Positions 1 to 9,108 of a stretch of 64,000 bases of DNA are shown one piece after another; position 1 is the stretch's first letter; each line of letters begins with the position of its first letter. The DNA lies in the NCBI GenBank assembly GCA_030549205.1, contig JAUKTV010000004.1, forward strand, positions 496,001 through 560,000. The letters are read 5' to 3'. The DNA is from Apiosordaria backusii (Eukaryota; Ascomycota; Sordariomycetes; Sordariales; Lasiosphaeriaceae). The notes beneath the pieces are model-generated. The model did no database searches. It worked only from the letters and a program-made list of their open reading frames with translations, and was not told where the DNA came from. Position numbers and translations under genes: made by a program.

Positions 1-91
1 ATTTAGGTATATTACAAGATACTTTTTTTGCTCCAAAGCTGGTCGTTTCCGTCGCCATTTTACCCCCCTCCTTGGTGTCCGGTATAACCCT

Positions 92-1630
92 CTAAACCCG
101 ATAAAAGCAAAAAGCCACATAAAAGCTCGCAGCCTCCATCTCCTCCGGGCTCACCAGCAACTTCCCCCCGTGCCTCTCCCTAACCCCCATCCTCTCGCTC
201 AGCGGCCCCAGCTCCCGATCATCCTTCTCCATCTCCCACACATCCGCAAACGGCTTGTGGTACTGCAGCTCGAGGTTGTAATCCTCCGCCAGCGCACGGA
301 ACGCTTCCCAGGGGACGACATACTCGGGCACCTCCTCCACAGCCTCATGCAAAAAGAAGTTGTACTTCCACCCAAATGGCGGCCTGAAGATCCCATCCGC
401 GGGCGTAGGCCCAGGGAATCTCACTTTGTAGATATTATTCCCCCATGCGGCTGTCTCCTCCGCCTCCCCCTCATCTGAGTCGAGCTCCCCGTCCTCTTTG
501 TTGGGATCCTCGGCCTCACCCTCTTCAGCTTCACCATTCTCCCTCGCCTTGGCCTTCTCTGCCTCCTTCTCCGCCTTCTTTTTCTTCTTCTCCTCTTGCT
601 TCTTGTTGAACTCCTCCACCCTGGCACTAATGACGTCCGAGTTGGGAATACACCCAATGAACCTCCCTCCCTTTTTCAGCGCGCCCGCAACATTCTTGAG
701 CATCTGCCTCGCTTTTGCTTCCGTCTCAAAAGCATAATGCATGCAAAACATCATGCTCACGACATCAAACCCCTGCGAGCTGCTCACACTGCTCGAATTG
801 AACCCCACTTGCCTAATAATATCAATATCCCCAATCGTCTCTGCGAAACAATCCTTGGCATGAAACCTCGCCTCGAAGATCCTCGGTGGCGGCCGTCCCC
901 TATGTCCACCTCTCCCACCTCTCCCGCCGCCCCCAGGGCGGTTCATAGATCTGTATCTATCCCTAGCTTGCTCAATCGAAACCTCTGCCGGATCTAACCC
1001 AACGTACAAATCCACCGTCTGAGGCGCCTGCTGCCACTTACCCAAATCACCCCCCTTTCCACACCCAATGTCCAAGACGAGCAACCTGCTGTTCGATGTC
1101 ATCCCTCTCTCCCTCGCTCCCGGGGAGTGATCCTCATCAGGGGAAAACTTCTGTATGATACAGCTCTTGACCCAGTTGTTAAACGACCTCAAACCCTTGA
1201 TCCTGGAATCCGTCTTGCGCCAGTCGCGGCCTCGCTCCGGGACGGCGTTGTAGTGCGCTCTGACGACATCGTTGATGTTGGCTCGGGAGCTGTGGTTGGA
1301 GGGGAAAGAACCACCGCCACCGCCGCCACCGCTGGAACCAGAAGGATAGGATGTGGGAGTGTTGGAAGCAGCGGCGGCGGCTTCTTGGGCTTGGAGTTGG
1401 CGCTGGCGCTCAAGGGCGCGTTGCCGGGCTTGTTCACGGGTTGACTCGTCTATGCGGGCGCGCTGGCCGGGGCGTTTGAGTTTCTTGGGGGCTTCACCTG
1501 AGGGTGTTCCGGAGCCAGGGGTACCCGAGCCGGAGCCGCCGGGGGAGGGCGAGCGCTGGCGCTTTTTGGCGGTGACGAGGTTGCGGGCGTTGAAGGGTTG
1601 GGGGAGGTTGGATTGGTCGTTGTCGGCCAT
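92..1630 (-). CDS. ABD1: mRNA cap guanine-N7 methyltransferase
   Basis: This enzyme methylates N7 of the 5' guanosine cap of nuclear pre-mRNA using S-adenosylmethionine. The single-exon gene encodes 512 aa. Residues 1-115 are disordered (Ser/Pro/Gly-rich, then Arg/Gln-rich). The methyltransferase core starts near 118 (NDVVRAHYN). The SAM-binding motif LDIGCGKGGDLGKW lies at 186-199 and the FDVVSMMFCMHYAFE motif at about 288-302. The C-terminal part has FGWKYNFFLHEAVEEVPEYV and ends in SFYVAFCFYRV, both typical of the family. Two insertions are unusual: an RGG/Gly-rich stretch at about 232-250 inside the core, and a Lys/Glu-rich linker at about 338-395. The ATG at 1630 fits the family. It is divergent from RPN7. 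The family assignment is secure; the insertions are probably flexible surface loops. Confidence 0.97.
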   Translation of the reverse strand: MADNDQSNLPQPFNARNLVTAKKRQRSPSPGGSGSGTPGSGTPSGEAPKKLKRPGQRARIDESTREQARQRALERQRQLQAQEAAAAASNTPTSYPSGSSGGGGGGGSFPSNHSSRANINDVVRAHYNAVPERGRDWRKTDSRIKGLRSFNNWVKSCIIQKFSPDEDHSPGARERGMTSNSRLLVLDIGCGKGGDLGKWQQAPQTVDLYVGLDPAEVSIEQARDRYRSMNRPGGGGRGGRGGHRGRPPPRIFEARFHAKDCFAETIGDIDIIRQVGFNSSSVSSSQGFDVVSMMFCMHYAFETEAKARQMLKNVAGALKKGGRFIGCIPNSDVISARVEEFNKKQEEKKKKKAEKEAEKAKARENGEAEEGEAEDPNKEDGELDSDEGEAEETAAWGNNIYKVRFPGPTPADGIFRPPFGWKYNFFLHEAVEEVPEYVVPWEAFRALAEDYNLELQYHKPFADVWEMEKDDRELGPLSERMGVRERHGGKLLVSPEEMEAASFYVAFCFYRV

Positions 1631-2253
1631 GGTGACAGGAGTGGGTGAAGCCGTGTCGCTTCGGGGGGGGATTAGATGGTTCGATTGAGATTTCTCGAGA
1701 TAGTTGGGAATGAATCTGCGACCGCGAAATTGATTTGAGGAGGAGGAATAAAATCCTTTTTTGTTGTTTTTTGTAGAATTATATCGAGAGGCTCTGGTTC
1801 AAGGGATTTACTTTTTGGCAGTCCGAGACGGGAAAGGGAAGGGGCATCCTTGGCGGGCCTGGTGCCAGAAATGCCAAGACTGTCACCCCCTGCGGACTGA
1901 CGCGAGCTTTTGGCAGCCTTGCAGAGAGATCGCGCTCGAGCCACCCAACCCAGTGAGACCGAACAGGCAAGCAAGCAAGCAACGAAGCTCCCACCTTGCC
2001 TCTGCCAACCTGCAACTTTGCATCCCTCACGACAACTCTTGTCTTTTGCCGTGGACGACGGACTACGAGCGACTTGATTCGACTCGGACTTGAAGTTTCA
2101 ACGATACACCCACGTCGTACCTTCCATTGAGCTGACGCAATAACCCCGGGACCTGACTGAACCTCGATTCCATCCAGCTCCAATCACCTCGTCACCACCG
2201 AGAACTTCCAATACTACATACAACACCCAAGCTTCACACAACCCACCGCAACC
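1631..2253. promoter_or_regulatory. Divergent ABD1/RPN7 intergenic region
   Basis: This 0.6-kb stretch separates the start codons of ABD1 (-) and RPN7 (+), so both promoters must lie here. It has a GC-rich part next to ABD1 and a CT/CA-rich leader next to RPN7. A TTGGCA/TGCCA core recurs near 1815, 1862, 1872 and 1910. I see no convincing reading frame or RNA gene. Confidence 0.5.
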
Positions 2254-3850
2254 ATGGGTTCGGATCCTCAATACGCCAAATGGCCTCTCCTGCCCCTCGC
2301 CCAGCATGTCTTCACCCTCACGAACCAATATGCTTCCAAACCCCTGCAGCAATCGGCCGCCAAGGCCCTCCAGGATGCCATCACCGTGCACAAGATGGCC
2401 CCATTCTACAAGTACCTTGCGCACCCGACAGAAGGCATCTTGAATTCCGTAGGGGAGGGTAGTTCAAATGTTGCGGGCAAGGCCCCCAGCAGAAAGAACA
2501 GTGCCGCTGCCGGCATGATCAATACCAGGAACCCCACTTCGAGCATAAACCTCCCCTGGGACGAGGCCCTGTACCAGCAGCTGCAGGCTGACAATGAGAG
2601 GGAGCTGGAGGAGTTCCAGAAGGAGGAGGAGGAGGCCGTCGAGAAGGCTGGTGACACCGAGATTCAGGCTGCGCGGGGCAAGAGGGCTGAGTTCTGGGCT
2701 CGGGTTGGCGACAAGGTTAGTTCTTGATCAGTCCCGACCAAACAACCGGTAACTAACGTTTATTTATATAACAGGACAAAGCCATCGCCGCCCACGAAGA
2801 CATTTTCGAAAAGATCGGCGTCCTCGGCACCAAGATCGACCTCGTCCTCGCGATAATCCGCATGGGTCTATTCTACGGCGACAAACAGCTCGTCAAGAAG
2901 CAAGTTGCGCGGGCTAAGACTCTCGTTGAGACGGGTGGTGACTGGGACAGACGCAACAGACTCAAGGCCTACGAAGGCTTGCACAACCTCACAGTCCGCA
3001 GCTACAATCTCGCCGCTCCTCTGCTCCTCGACTCCTTGTCAACCTTCACCTCTTACGAGCTCTGCACCTACAGCAACCTGGTAGTCTACGCCGTCCTCGC
3101 CGGCTCCGTCTCCCTCAAGCGCGTGGACTTCAAGTCCAAGGTCGTCGACGCCCCAGAGATCAAGGCCATTCTCGGTGATGGCGAGGACAAGCTTCTCGCT
3201 TTGACAGGTGCCATTTCCGCCGGGCCTGGTGTCGACGCTGAAATGCAAGATGCCAGCAGCGCGCCCTCTGCGGCGAAGACGGCGGTCGTGAACTTGACTA
3301 CTCTTGGCTCCAGCACTGAGCAGGCCGAGGCGGAGATGTCGGTTGATTTCGGGAGCCTGGCCCAGCTGGTGAGCTCACTGTATAACGGGCGGTACAAGCT
3401 CTTCTTCCAGGCTTTGGCACTGGTGGAGGAGCAGTTTCTGACGCAGGACCGGTATCTGCATGAGCACAAGAACTGGTTTGTGCGGGAGATGCGGCTGAGG
3501 GCATATCAGCAGTTGCTGCAGAGTTATCGGGTTGTGGGGCTGGATAGCATGGCGAATGACTTTGGGGTGACGGTGGACTTTTTGGATCGGTATGTCTCTC
3601 TCTATCTAAACTTGCCTTGTAAGATGAACCATGCTGACGATGATGATGTAGTGACCTCGCCAAGTTCATCGCTGCCGGCCGTATCCCTTGCACCATCGAC
3701 CGTGTTAGTGGCCGCGGGGTGATTGAGACGAACAGGCCGGACGACAAGAACAAGCAGTATCAGGATGTGGTGCGCCAGGGTGATCAGCTGATTACCAAGC
3801 TGCAAAAGTATGGGCAGGCGGTTAGGTTGAGGGGGAGTGAGAGGGCTTGA
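2254..3850 (+). CDS. RPN7: 26S proteasome regulatory subunit RPN7
   Basis: RPN7 is a structural subunit of the 19S regulatory lid. Three exons, 2254-2715, 2775-3589 and 3652-3850, join to 491 aa. The introns have GTTAGT..ACAG and GTATGT..TAG ends and the phases match. The N-terminus (MGSDPQYAKWPLLPLAQHVF) and the helical repeats GVLGTKIDLVLAIIRMGLFY and RNRLKAYEGLHNL are characteristic of Rpn7. A PCI domain occupies about 280-460 and includes FLDRDLAKFIAAGRIPC and the ending DRVSGRGVIETNRPDDKN. A low-complexity Ala/Ser/Asp segment in the middle, near PGVDAEMQDASSAPSAAK, is probably a loop. The final helix QYQDVVRQGDQLITKLQKYGQAVR fits lid assembly. The length matches fungal orthologues. Confidence 0.97.
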
Positions 3851-4290
3851 TTGTTCTTGATTGGATTGGAGCAAAATGTCTAGCACTGGTTTTTATGTAT
3901 TAGATATGGTATAAGAGGGAGGAGGCAAGAACGGTAAATGACCTGGACACACATTTGTCTGGAGATTAGAATCAGCACATGTACTGATGACGGGTTGGTT
4001 TAGTAATTTGTTTGATTGATTGTGAGGCGTCCTGCCCTGCTGTCTATGTCATCGCCACCACCCTCCACCTCCTTTTATAAATTTCTATCCATGGCCCTTC
4101 TAGACTGAGAGGAGATTTCTAAGAAAAGAAAAGGAAGAGGAGGGGGGTTATGAGACACAAGATCAAGAGGTATAGGAAACGAATTGTAGAAAATAAAAAA
4201 AATAACGCTTTTGCTCGCTTGATTCACTCAGATTCTGCAAACCCCCTTATCCATCTCCTTTCCCGCGTGCATCGAAGAAGACCAACCCCC
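3851..4290. other. Convergent 3' region between RPN7 and ALT
   Basis: This 440-bp stretch lies between the stop codons of two convergent genes. It is A/T- and purine-rich (for example AAGAAAAGAAAAGGAAGAGG near 4125) and should hold both 3' UTRs and poly(A) signals. No gene is seen. Confidence 0.5.
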
Positions 4291-5900
4291 TTAGCGGTAC
4301 TTGTCCATAAACTCCTTGTGAAAGTTAATAATACTCCCCACCCACTCCGTCCCCGGCGCCAAAAACGTCGTCCTAAAGTGCAAGCTCCCGTCCTTTTGCC
4401 CGAACCCGCTCCCCGGGACGACACAAACCCCCGTCGCCTCGAGCAACCTCAAGCAGTAAAACTCATCCGGGCTCCTCCCTTCCGCCTTTGCGGCTTCCGC
4501 GGCTTTAGGGGGCAGGTTGATACTGGGGAAGAGATACATGCTCCCCTGCGGGCTCCCGCACTCAACTCCCTCCATCTGCTCAAACGCCTTGTGTAAAGCA
4601 GTAGCACGCTCCTTGAGACCATCATAAATGGCGTCGTATTCCTTCTTGTAGAGCTCATAGGAAGGCTGGCCGGGTTGAGGCGGGTTGACCATCAAATCAA
4701 CTAGACACTGCCCGATAACCGGCGCGCAGAGCATAATGGAGACAAACTTGTAGATTTCCTGCTGGACGTCTGGGTCGAAATTGACTAGTTCGAAATAACC
4801 GCCGCGGTGGCCGCATTCCCCAACCATTCCCTTGGAGATGGAGTGCAAAGACGCGAGCTCGACCTGGTCGAACCCTGCGTCTGGCTGCTCCTTCTGCAAC
4901 TGCCGGAGGGTCTTTTTGAAGGAGATGAACTCCCCGATAAAGACGTTGGTCTGGTAGACCTCGTCCGCGAGGATCACGAGGCGTTCCTGGCGGGCGAATT
5001 CAATTACCGAGCGGATGTCGCTCTCTGAGAGGGAGGCACCAGTGGGGTTGCCGGGGTTGATGATGACGATGGCGCGGACGTCGATCCCTTTCGCCTTTGC
5101 GGCTTCGTAGGATTCTTTGATGACGGTGAGGTCGGTCCCCCAGTTTTTGGACTCGTCCAGGTGGTACTCTACGCATTGGGCGTTGAGGACGGCGAGGGAG
5201 GCCGTGTACAGGGGGTATTGCGGGATGGGGACGAGGATACCCGAGTTTTCATCTTTGCAGATGATGTGGAGGAGGGTGTTCACCCCCGACGAGGCGCCGG
5301 CGGAGAGGTAAATGTCGGATTGGGAGGCGGGGAAGCCGTCTCTTCCTGGGGGAGGTTGTTAGCATGTGAGAGAATTGGTTTGAGTGTGTGAGAATGAAAT
5401 TGAGATTGATATATATATGTATAGGACTTACTCTCCAGAAAGTCGGCGATACTCTGTCTGATAGCAGGGACACCGTTACTGGCGCTGTAAGCACCCACCG
5501 ACCCAACTACCTTGAGCAGCTTCTTTGCCCGCTCAATCACATCTTTCTTGTAGCCGAGATGGTTGAGGAGAACATCCTCCTTCTCCAGTAGTACTGAGTT
5601 TTCCAAGAGACTCAAAACTTGGCGGAAAAATGTAATGGGCTTCTGGTCGAGCTGCTGGGGGTTGCCAATGTTGGCAGAGATGACCTCGGAAAAGGGGAGG
5701 TCGGTCCGCCCGCCCTGGAGATACGCCCGGTATTCCTCGGACTTGACGGCGAGCTCGCCGCGCACGGCATACTTGGCGGCCTTGACATGGGGGTTGATGT
5801 TGTCGATGTTGAGACGTCTACCCGACGACGACGAAGAAGAAGAAGACGCCATGTTGCGAACTTGTTGTTGCGATTGGGGCTGGTTCGAAAGTTGACCCAT
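4291..5900 (-). CDS. Alanine aminotransferase (PLP-dependent)
   Basis: The enzyme interconverts alanine + 2-oxoglutarate and pyruvate + glutamate. Two exons, 5900-5432 and 5345-4291, are joined across an 85-nt GTAAGT..CAG intron to give about 507 aa. The fold-type I aminotransferase hallmarks are present: IPIPQYPLYTASLA-like substrate loop (VPIPQYPLYTASLAVL), INPGNPTGASLSE, LADEVYQTNVF, the PLP lysine in SISKGMVGECGHRGGY, and the ending CVVPGSGFGQKDGSLHFRTT. This set is specific to the ALT family. The N-terminus is uncertain. The first ATG in frame is 5900 (MGQLSNQ), with another at 5852 (MASSSS), but the frame stays open upstream to a stop at 6062-6060 and encodes Arg/Ser-rich, presequence-like residues without an ATG. 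There is also a plausible splice acceptor at 6026. The enzyme could therefore be mitochondrial or dual-targeted. Confidence 0.94.
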
Positions 5901-8056
5901 AACGACGACCGGGAAGACTCCGACTCTTTTGCCGGCGGGAGTGATGGACGAAAAGCAGCGACCTGCGCAAGCCGACGATAGCGGGGTAGTAGCAGTCAAT
6001 GGCGGGGCAGCGAGTCCCGAGACGTCTGCAATGCAAAGGTAAGAGAGTGATTGGTTAGATCAGATCAAACGGTTGCTGTAAGAGAATGATATGAGATATA
6101 GAGAGAGCGTGTGTTTTCCCTAGTATAAAACACAGATGCGACTTGGATAAGAGAAGACGCGAGAAGTCCAGCCCGCAAGCAAGCAAGATGTCAACCTAGT
6201 CCCCTATATATGTACTTGCCCGTAGACAAGGCTAGTAACGTATGGTCGGAAGAGAATAGGCGACTCCTGTTTCTTCTGTTACTGGACTAGGGCAACGGGC
6301 AATCCCGAAAAAGAACTGGGAGCATCAACAACCGAATTGACAAATGGGAAACGGCGGGTGACCAGAAGGAGGTGGTTGGCTACTGAGCCAGAAACCCAGA
6401 CGCGAGGTGTGGGAATCAGCACATTTCTCTGTCCCGTCATCCGAGTTCCATATGCTTGCCCCCCGGGTGGATGGGGTGAAGTCGAGCAAGAATGGTCCCT
6501 GGCCGGCTGAAACCGGGCTGTGGACGTCGGTCCCTGTATATTCCCCAGGTCCCCCAGCTTTTAGTTGCGTGGGTTTCAAGGTTCCTGGAGGAATGGCAAA
6601 CGCCAAGCACTGGATTGGGTGTCTCTGCATGCCCGGCAAGGTGAAGGGCATGACCATCATGAAAAAGAAGGAAAATAGAAGACAAATCTGTGGTTCTCCT
6701 GTGCCTTACCTGTGCGGGTGGTGGGGGGCCCCCTCGGAAGGGCCCCTGGGATCAACCTGGTGCTGTGGCTCAGCGCTGAGTTATTTATCGTTGTCCCACG
6801 ACGGGCGACTCGCATCAGATACCCGTAGGGCGCCATTTGTCTCTTGATGGCGTTTCCGCTCAAATCTATCGGATATCGTTTCGCAAGACCGGGGATAGCG
6901 GAGATGAGGCAGGCGCCGGGTCAAGAGGGTTTTTGGAGCGTGGCGTGGTTGAATGAATTATCCCACAAAACCTGTCAGTGGCATCGGTATCCGTCCCGTT
7001 GGCGCTAGAGCAACAATCCGTCGTTCGGATCCGGGGTCCTCAAAGGATCAGTCAGATCAGGGTCGGTCTGCTGTGCGTCGCCGTCGGTGTGAGATCCTTT
7101 TTCTTGCAAGAGGAAAAAGCGAAACCTCCCCCTCCACGTGGTCACACCTTTATTGTCTCTCTTTGCGGGAGGCGCGGCTCCGAAAATGGAGCCCCAGGCG
7201 GTGTAAGAGGAGGCCACGATTCTCTGGGTCGCTTGTTCCGTACTAGGACCGGGTTGGCCGGCTTAAGACCAGATGAGAATAGTAGCAACAGGATGTGGCC
7301 GTCTCGAAAAGGCCGCAGTTCGATATCTCTTTGATGTGTTGCTCTTTCCCTCACTTTCACGATCAAGCAAGGTGGGGGTTGGGAGAGCGGTGTGTGTGAC
7401 ACAAGACGACCAAAGTCAAGAGCCTCTTATCGGAATCAGCCTGAGACACTCAAACCTAGATCACTCCGAGTGTATCTCGAGTAAACTCTGAGCCAAATAC
7501 CTATCCCCGTTGCTGTTACCAATAACCACGCGACATCCTCATATTCGGGCCTAGTATCTAAAGGTAGGTTCATATCGAAAGCCCAGTGCAACCGCGGGGT
7601 AGCTGTATCACACATGTTCTAGAACACCCATTCCAAAAGATGTCATGGTTACAACAAAGCGGAATCTCAACAAATTACATGATCCCACTCCATCCCATAA
7701 AACCTCTTGTTAATATGAGATGACCTGATGATGGGTAGCTTCGGTTGACAGTTTGCATGGCGGCTTAAAGTGAATGGTCTCATTGAGCTAGTCGAAGTGT
7801 CCATGAAGGCGCCCAACCCATATCTTATCGATAACATCTTTTTCTTATCGATACCAACCCCAACCCTCCCCACCATCCAAATCAACTCCCTCAACTTCTG
7901 AGTCTCTGGCCCGTGCACCACCAATCGGCCCCAAGCTCCAAACTTCGCGATCGATTGCCGACCTGCCCACTCGACGACGACGACGGCGCCCCCCATTCCC
8001 CCCAAGCACCACACCCTCAACTTGAACCCAGCAGCGGGAAGCAAAACACCGTCAAA
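5901..8056. other. 2.1-kb intergenic region
   Basis: This region lies between the ALT start (-) and the bL33m start (+), so it holds two divergent promoters. Near the ALT gene a presequence-like frame without an ATG continues to about 6060, followed upstream by a CTAAC-type branch sequence and a TTGCAG acceptor at 6031-6026. Several short frames between 6300 and 7500 lack ATG starts, codon bias or homology that I recognise. I support no gene here. Confidence 0.4.
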
Positions 8057-8379
8057 ATGGCCAAGAAGGGTCTGTCTTTTCTTCTCTCCCCAAACCAGCA
8101 CGGGTGCTAATGTGGAAAGAATGAGAATAGCAAAATCCCGTGTCATCATCGTCCGCCTCCTCTCCATGGCCCAGACGGGCTACTTCTACACCTTCACCCG
8201 CCCCAGAGTCGGCATCCCGATGAGCATGATCAAGTACGATCCGATTGGTACGACATGACATCCTATCCCACCCACCCAGTCCAGAACCACACGGGAATCC
8301 AAAAAGCTAACCGAAAGCATGATATCAATCAGTCCGGAGGAGGGTCCTGTTCCTGGAACAAAAACGAAAGGGAAAATAA
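8057..8379 (+). CDS. MRPL39: Mitochondrial large-subunit ribosomal protein bL33m
   Basis: This 58-aa protein of the mitochondrial large ribosomal subunit is homologous to bacterial L33. It is encoded by three tiny exons: 8057-8069 (13 nt), 8131-8247 and 8333-8379. Splicing gives MAKKAKSRVIIVRLLSMAQ followed by TGYFYTFTRPR, then MSMIKYDPIVRRRVLFLEQK. That is the full L33 signature: a basic start, the TGYFYT strand, the KYDP motif and a basic C-terminus. Both introns have GT..AG ends (GTCTGT..TAG and GTACGA..CAG), with a GCTAAC branch site in the second. Phases agree exactly and the reading ends at TAA. The usual L33 length is about 55 aa. The gene is easily missed because no exon forms a long ORF. 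The symbol follows the yeast orthologue. Confidence 0.93.
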
Positions 8380-9108
8380 AGCAGAATAGAAATACAACAA
8401 CGAATTCAAAGGAGAAAAAATGCGCAAATCGATTTGAGAACAAGAAGGGGATTGGAGCAAAAGGCCGGAGTCAAAACCGAAAAGGTTGAGACAGAGAGCT
8501 CAGCAGATACACCAGGGCGGGATGTCAAGAGGTCAATGAGGACGGCCCATGGATGATAGAGGGAAAAAGGAAACAGCTGGGGTGCTTTGTGTACGATACC
8601 GCCAAAATTCTTCGCCATTGTACAACACCAAACCAAAAAGAAAGAAAGAAAACACCACACAGCATGGCCGGCGTTTAATGGGGTTGGGAAAGGATGAGTC
8701 AAAAATAGAGAAATCAGTCGAATGGCCAGCTCAACCTTACCCCTTTTTGTTGTCACAGGCAGGAAAACAAACCTCTGGTGGTGTGAGTGCAATGGGCAAA
8801 AAGAAAGGAGTATACATACCAGCCAGAAGCTGTCTTGGTGTGTAAGGTAAAGATACATATTGACCCCCTTCAAAAGGTAAATCATAAATCCCCCCCGAAG
8901 AATACTTAACTCATGTATATACCCTTCACATCTTCCAGTTCTTGCTTTTCATTTTGTATAAAAATAGCAGCCCGCGCTGACAAAACATGCCAAATCAATG
9001 TCTAACAATGCGTCCTTCTACTTCGTTCAAAGTTGGAGCAAATCATGAGCAAATCTTCAGTCAGCAAATTCCACTCGCGCTTCTCTCTCGTCATAATAAT
9101 GGTCAGCC
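8380..9108. other. Convergent 3' region downstream of bL33m
   Basis: This A-rich, gene-free stretch of about 0.7 kb lies between two convergent genes. It contains several AAAGAAAG runs (near 8635-8655 and 8795). It should carry both 3' UTRs. I see no supported gene. Confidence 0.45.

Noticed and set aside
6407..6847. 146-codon plus-strand frame upstream of ALT
   Set aside because: The start is not an ATG and no domain or codon bias is visible; most likely chance.
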